From assembly GCA_963920705.1 (NCBI GenBank), contig OY987231.1, positions 22,111,024 through 22,175,023 of the forward strand: a stretch of DNA of 64,000 nt, given 5' to 3'. A program made the translations under genes and the position numbers. Within the stretch, counting starts at the first letter, position 1. Every line of letters begins with the position of its first letter. Origin of the DNA: Odiellus spinosus (lineage: Eukaryota; Arthropoda; Arachnida; Opiliones; Phalangiidae). The notes under the pieces were generated by a model. That model did not search any database. It was not told where the DNA came from and saw nothing but the letters and a program-made list of their open reading frames with translations. Below are positions 60,790 through 64,000 of this stretch, piece after piece.

Positions 60790-61755
60790 AATAGGTTTTT
60801 ATATTTTTTATGATATTATTTTCGCTCAATATTAATGTTATTTCAATACTAATTTTAATTTTTGGCGAAATATTAATGTTATTTCAATACAAATTTAAAT
60901 TTTTGGCAAAATATTAATATTATTTCAATACAAATTTGAATTTTTGGCAAATTATTAATATTATTTCAATACAAATTTAAATTTTTGGCAAAATATTAAT
61001 GAATTTCAATACTAATTTAAATTTTGGCAAAATATTCATATTATTTCAATACAAATTTAAATTTTTGACAAATTATTAATATTATTTCAATACAAATTTG
61101 AATTTTTGGCAAATTATTAATATTATTTCAATACAAATTTGAATTTTTGGCAAATTATTAATATTACTTCAATGCTAATTTCAATTTTTGGCAAAATATT
61201 AACATTATTTCAATACAAATTTGAATTTTTGGCAAAATATTAATATTATTTCAATACAAATTTAAATTTTTGGCAAAATATTAATATTATTTCAATACAA
61301 ATTTAAATTTTTGGCAAAATATTAATATTATTTCAATACAAATTTGAATTTTTGGCAAAATATTAATATTATTTCAATACAAATTTGAATTTTTGACAAA
61401 ATATTAATATTATTTCAATACTAATTTGAATTTTTGGCAAAATATTAATATTATTTCAATGCAAATTTAAACTTTTAGCAAAATATTCATATTATTTCCA
61501 TACAAATTTTAATTTTTGGCAAAATATTAATATTATTTCAATACAAATTTGAATTTTTGGCAAAATATTAATATTATTTCAAGACAAATTTTAATTTTTG
61601 GCAAAATATTAATATTATTTCAATACAAATTTGAATTTTTGGCAAAATATTAATATTATTTCAAGACAAATTTTAATTTTTGGCAAAATATTAATATGAT
61701 TTCAATACAAATTTGAATTTTTGGCAAAATATTCATATTATTTCAATATATTTTT
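60790..61755. repeat. 41-base tandem array, about 23 copies
   Basis: The unit AATATTAATATTATTTCAAT followed by ACAAATTTGAATTTTTGGCAA repeats head to tail for nearly 1 kb with point changes (for example CAATACAAATTTAAA, CAAGACAAATTTTAA). Some adjacent units share the same variants, suggesting higher-order copying. 59791-60789 has only poly-T runs. Confidence 0.9.
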
Positions 61756-62299
61756 GTTCAACACCTAATTTAAATTTTTAAATATATTAATTCTAAGCCT
61801 AATTATAATTTACCCACCTATAATTTAATTTTATATTTCAAAGTGCAATATCATATAACACGGAAGGCTACCGATTTAAAATTAATACCGATAATAAAGA
61901 AAATAAATTAATATTCACTAAACTACTCGGCTTTCAAATTTTTGATGGATTAGGATCGAATTTGTTCGCGTTTTTTTTTTCCCTATAACTTTATGGAAAT
62001 TTGAATATTGCATCGCTATAAAATAAAATGCACGGGGAAAACTTTTGTATGCATTTTATTTTTAAAAAAGTAAATTATTTTGATTTATGAGTTACCGCTG
62101 AAGGAAAAATATTTCGACGCGATTATTCCGGTTTTGCGTAGGAAAACGATGATATTTCCTGGATATGAATTTATATTAGAAATAAATAATAGTAGAAGGG
62201 TGCTTCTAATGTAGATAATTATAACAAAAGTCTGGCACGAACTAATCGGCCTTGTTAAATATTATTTGCTCAAGTTCAAATATGTATAGGCTTAAGCCT

Positions 62300-62860
62300 T
62301 TAAGTTCGATTGGGGTCGATTTGATCGAATCCCAAATGATCGAACGCTGTCTCAAATGATCGAAGGTCATATGATCGAAATTATTTGGTTTTAAAGGTAG
62401 TCTCAATTGATCGAATATCATTTGATCGAAGTGTCATTTGTACGAATGCTTCCTGATCGAAATCAATTTTAGGAGGAAACTTCTAAGACTTGAAGCCCTG
62501 CCCGTTTACGCTTCCCTTCCATTGGACCTAACCTAACCTAACCTAACCCAACGTAACCCAACCAAACATAGCCAAGCTTAGGCTTAAGTATTTTTTTGTA
62601 CAAAAAAAACTACTTAATTAGTTCGATCATTTTAGGTTCGATCTAATGAGAATAATCCCTAAAGGATTTAGTTCTACTACAATAGTATTTTAAATACTAC
62701 TACTTCGATCAATTGTAATTCGATCCAATGGACATCGATCAAATGCCACAAAAGTTAAAACGAGAATAAAATAAATTTGATCGAATTCGATTCGATCATT
62801 TGAAACAAAATTTGATCGAATTCGATCAGACATTTTTCGATCTAATGGAAATAAACCAAC
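62300..62860. repeat. GATCGAA-rich cloud around a CCTAA block
   Basis: Over fifteen GATCGAA/TTCGATC words in about 560 bases (TTTGATCGAATC, AAATGATCGAACG, CAATTGATCGAAT, ATTTGATCGAAG) surround ACCTAACCTAACCTAACC at 62526. It is the inverse arrangement of 54975-55115. Confidence 0.7.
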
Positions 62861-62869
62861 TGGCACGCC

Positions 62870-63028
62870 GTCAGCTGAGAATCTTTTCCGCGGATAATGA
62901 TTGTAATTTCCTGGCTTCTTGAAAGAACTTTAAATTTCCCTGACTTTTTAAAATATCTTAAAATTCCCTGACTTTTTTTGGTTCATTTTCAAATTCCCTG
63001 ACTTTTCCCTGGTCTGTGGCAACCCTGA
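62870..63028 (+). repeat. CAGGGTTGCCACAG-type dispersed repeat, copy 2 (3' part)
   Basis: GTCAGCTGAGAATCTTTTCCGC, TCCTGGCTTCTTGAAAG and AAATTCCCTGACTTTT words match copy 1, and it ends CTGTGGCAACCCTG, the inverted terminal word. The 5' end is missing. 63029-64000 holds nothing I can support. Confidence 0.6.
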
Positions 63029-64000
63029 TAGTCTAAAGCACTGTAGGGACACTTCTGGTATTAGTATACTTCTGATTATACTTGATTATAAAGCGCGAAT
63101 ATGGCCTTAAGGAGAATTATAATATAGCGTGTTTGGAATTAACTTTAAGGAAACATACACGAATTAATTAAGTAAAAATTGTCGATTAGCTAAAAAGCTT
63201 GCATGCGCGTTAAAATAAACCTTGAACCTATATTATGCTAATTTTCTCTTAATAGATTCAATATGATTTAGAACTTAAAAAAATATATATTAACGCCCAA
63301 CGAAATATGGCCTAAATCTAAGTATTGCCTCATTTAAACAAACTTCAAAGACGAGTAACCGAATATAACCTTCTGAATTATTCAGGGTTTCAACCCATGA
63401 ATTGTTAATTTCCCTGATTTTTCTATGAATTCCATATATTTTCTAGGTTTTTAATTATAATTAAATTGTGTTTGCTAAATAATTTTAATTAAGGTTGGAT
63501 TCTTTAAAAGGCACGATACAGCCTGGGATAAAAAAGTGGCGACTCCAGGAGGGCCCAAAATATATACTAGGAATCATGTTGGAGGGGCCCCAAATTTTTG
63601 CTCTATTGCAACACTATTCGAACCAAAAATAGGTATCTCGATCAATACTGCAATCTACAATACATTAATATATATCAAGTAAAGTAGGGCAAAAATATCG
63701 AATAAAAAATGATATATAAAATCATGGGAAAAAAAAAATTGGGGGTGGGTTTTTTTTTCCTAACAGCTCGTTCATCTTTTTACAATTTTTATGCCCATGT
63801 CCCTCCTCTTCCCGCAGACGGTACGCGCGTTTTTTTCCCAGAACTAACGCGAACGTATAACGTCTAGGAGCTTTCGTAGGAATTCGAGGAGGTGCCATAA
63901 TGGTGCGTCATTAGACAAAATCAAAAAAAATATATATATATTCTTCAAAAAATAAAAAAAATAAGAATGATTCGAAGCATTATCGTTCGGCTGAAAGACA

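Noticed and set aside
60790-61755. CRISPR-like regular repeats
   Set aside because: Units are adjacent without distinct spacers and the DNA is eukaryotic, so it is a plain tandem array.
55041-62560. TTAGG blocks as true telomere
   Set aside because: Only about four units each, internal and in opposite orientation; interspersed words rather than a chromosome end.

Overview
This window is AT-rich eukaryotic nuclear DNA. Genes are split by many short GT-AG introns, secreted and membrane proteins carry signal peptides, polyadenylation signals are present, and there is an ANTP-class homeobox gene, so the source is an animal. Short introns, compact genes, many small foldback transposons and two short TTAGG/CCTAA blocks (the arthropod-type telomere word, here interspersed) fit an invertebrate. 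The sequence alone does not fix the phylum. All gene models below are my own splice reconstructions: exon phases close in every case and each reading frame stays open from start to stop, except where noted.

Layout. Positions 1-6276 (+) hold the 3' part of a type I membrane protein with EGF-like repeats and a SEA-like domain. Positions 7974-10591 (+) hold a secreted protein of fifteen 6-Cys repeats. Positions 11785-43089 hold five tandem, same-strand genes for C-type-lectin-domain (CTLD) proteins. Gene C (11785-19846) has eight CTLDs, a micro-exon Ser/Thr/Pro stalk and a membrane anchor. Gene D (20456-~23857) has CTLD1-4 followed by two 6-Cys modules and no anchor. Gene E (26071-32456) has eight CTLDs plus anchor. 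Gene F (33888-38009) has CTLD5-8 plus anchor, with CTLD1-4 deleted. Gene G (38743-43089) has three CTLDs of types 2-4 plus anchor. Positions 43689-47286 (-) hold a three-exon homeobox gene, tail-to-tail with gene G. Positions 47287-64000 show no gene I can support. They contain tandem arrays, foldback elements and possible upstream regulatory sequence of the homeobox gene.

How it fits together. The CTLD genes are one paralogous family built on an eight-CTLD plan recalling the mannose-receptor family, but without the ricin-type or fibronectin-II domains. Intron positions and exon lengths match almost exactly between paralogs. D and F are complementary halves of the E-type gene. D, E and F share a promoter-proximal block with two opposed GATA motifs and a conserved unnamed box. 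Likely roles are surface and secreted recognition proteins (immunity, gut or epithelium), but no ligand can be read from the sequence. Several families of non-autonomous inverted-repeat elements sit in the introns, some with target-site duplications visible by eye.
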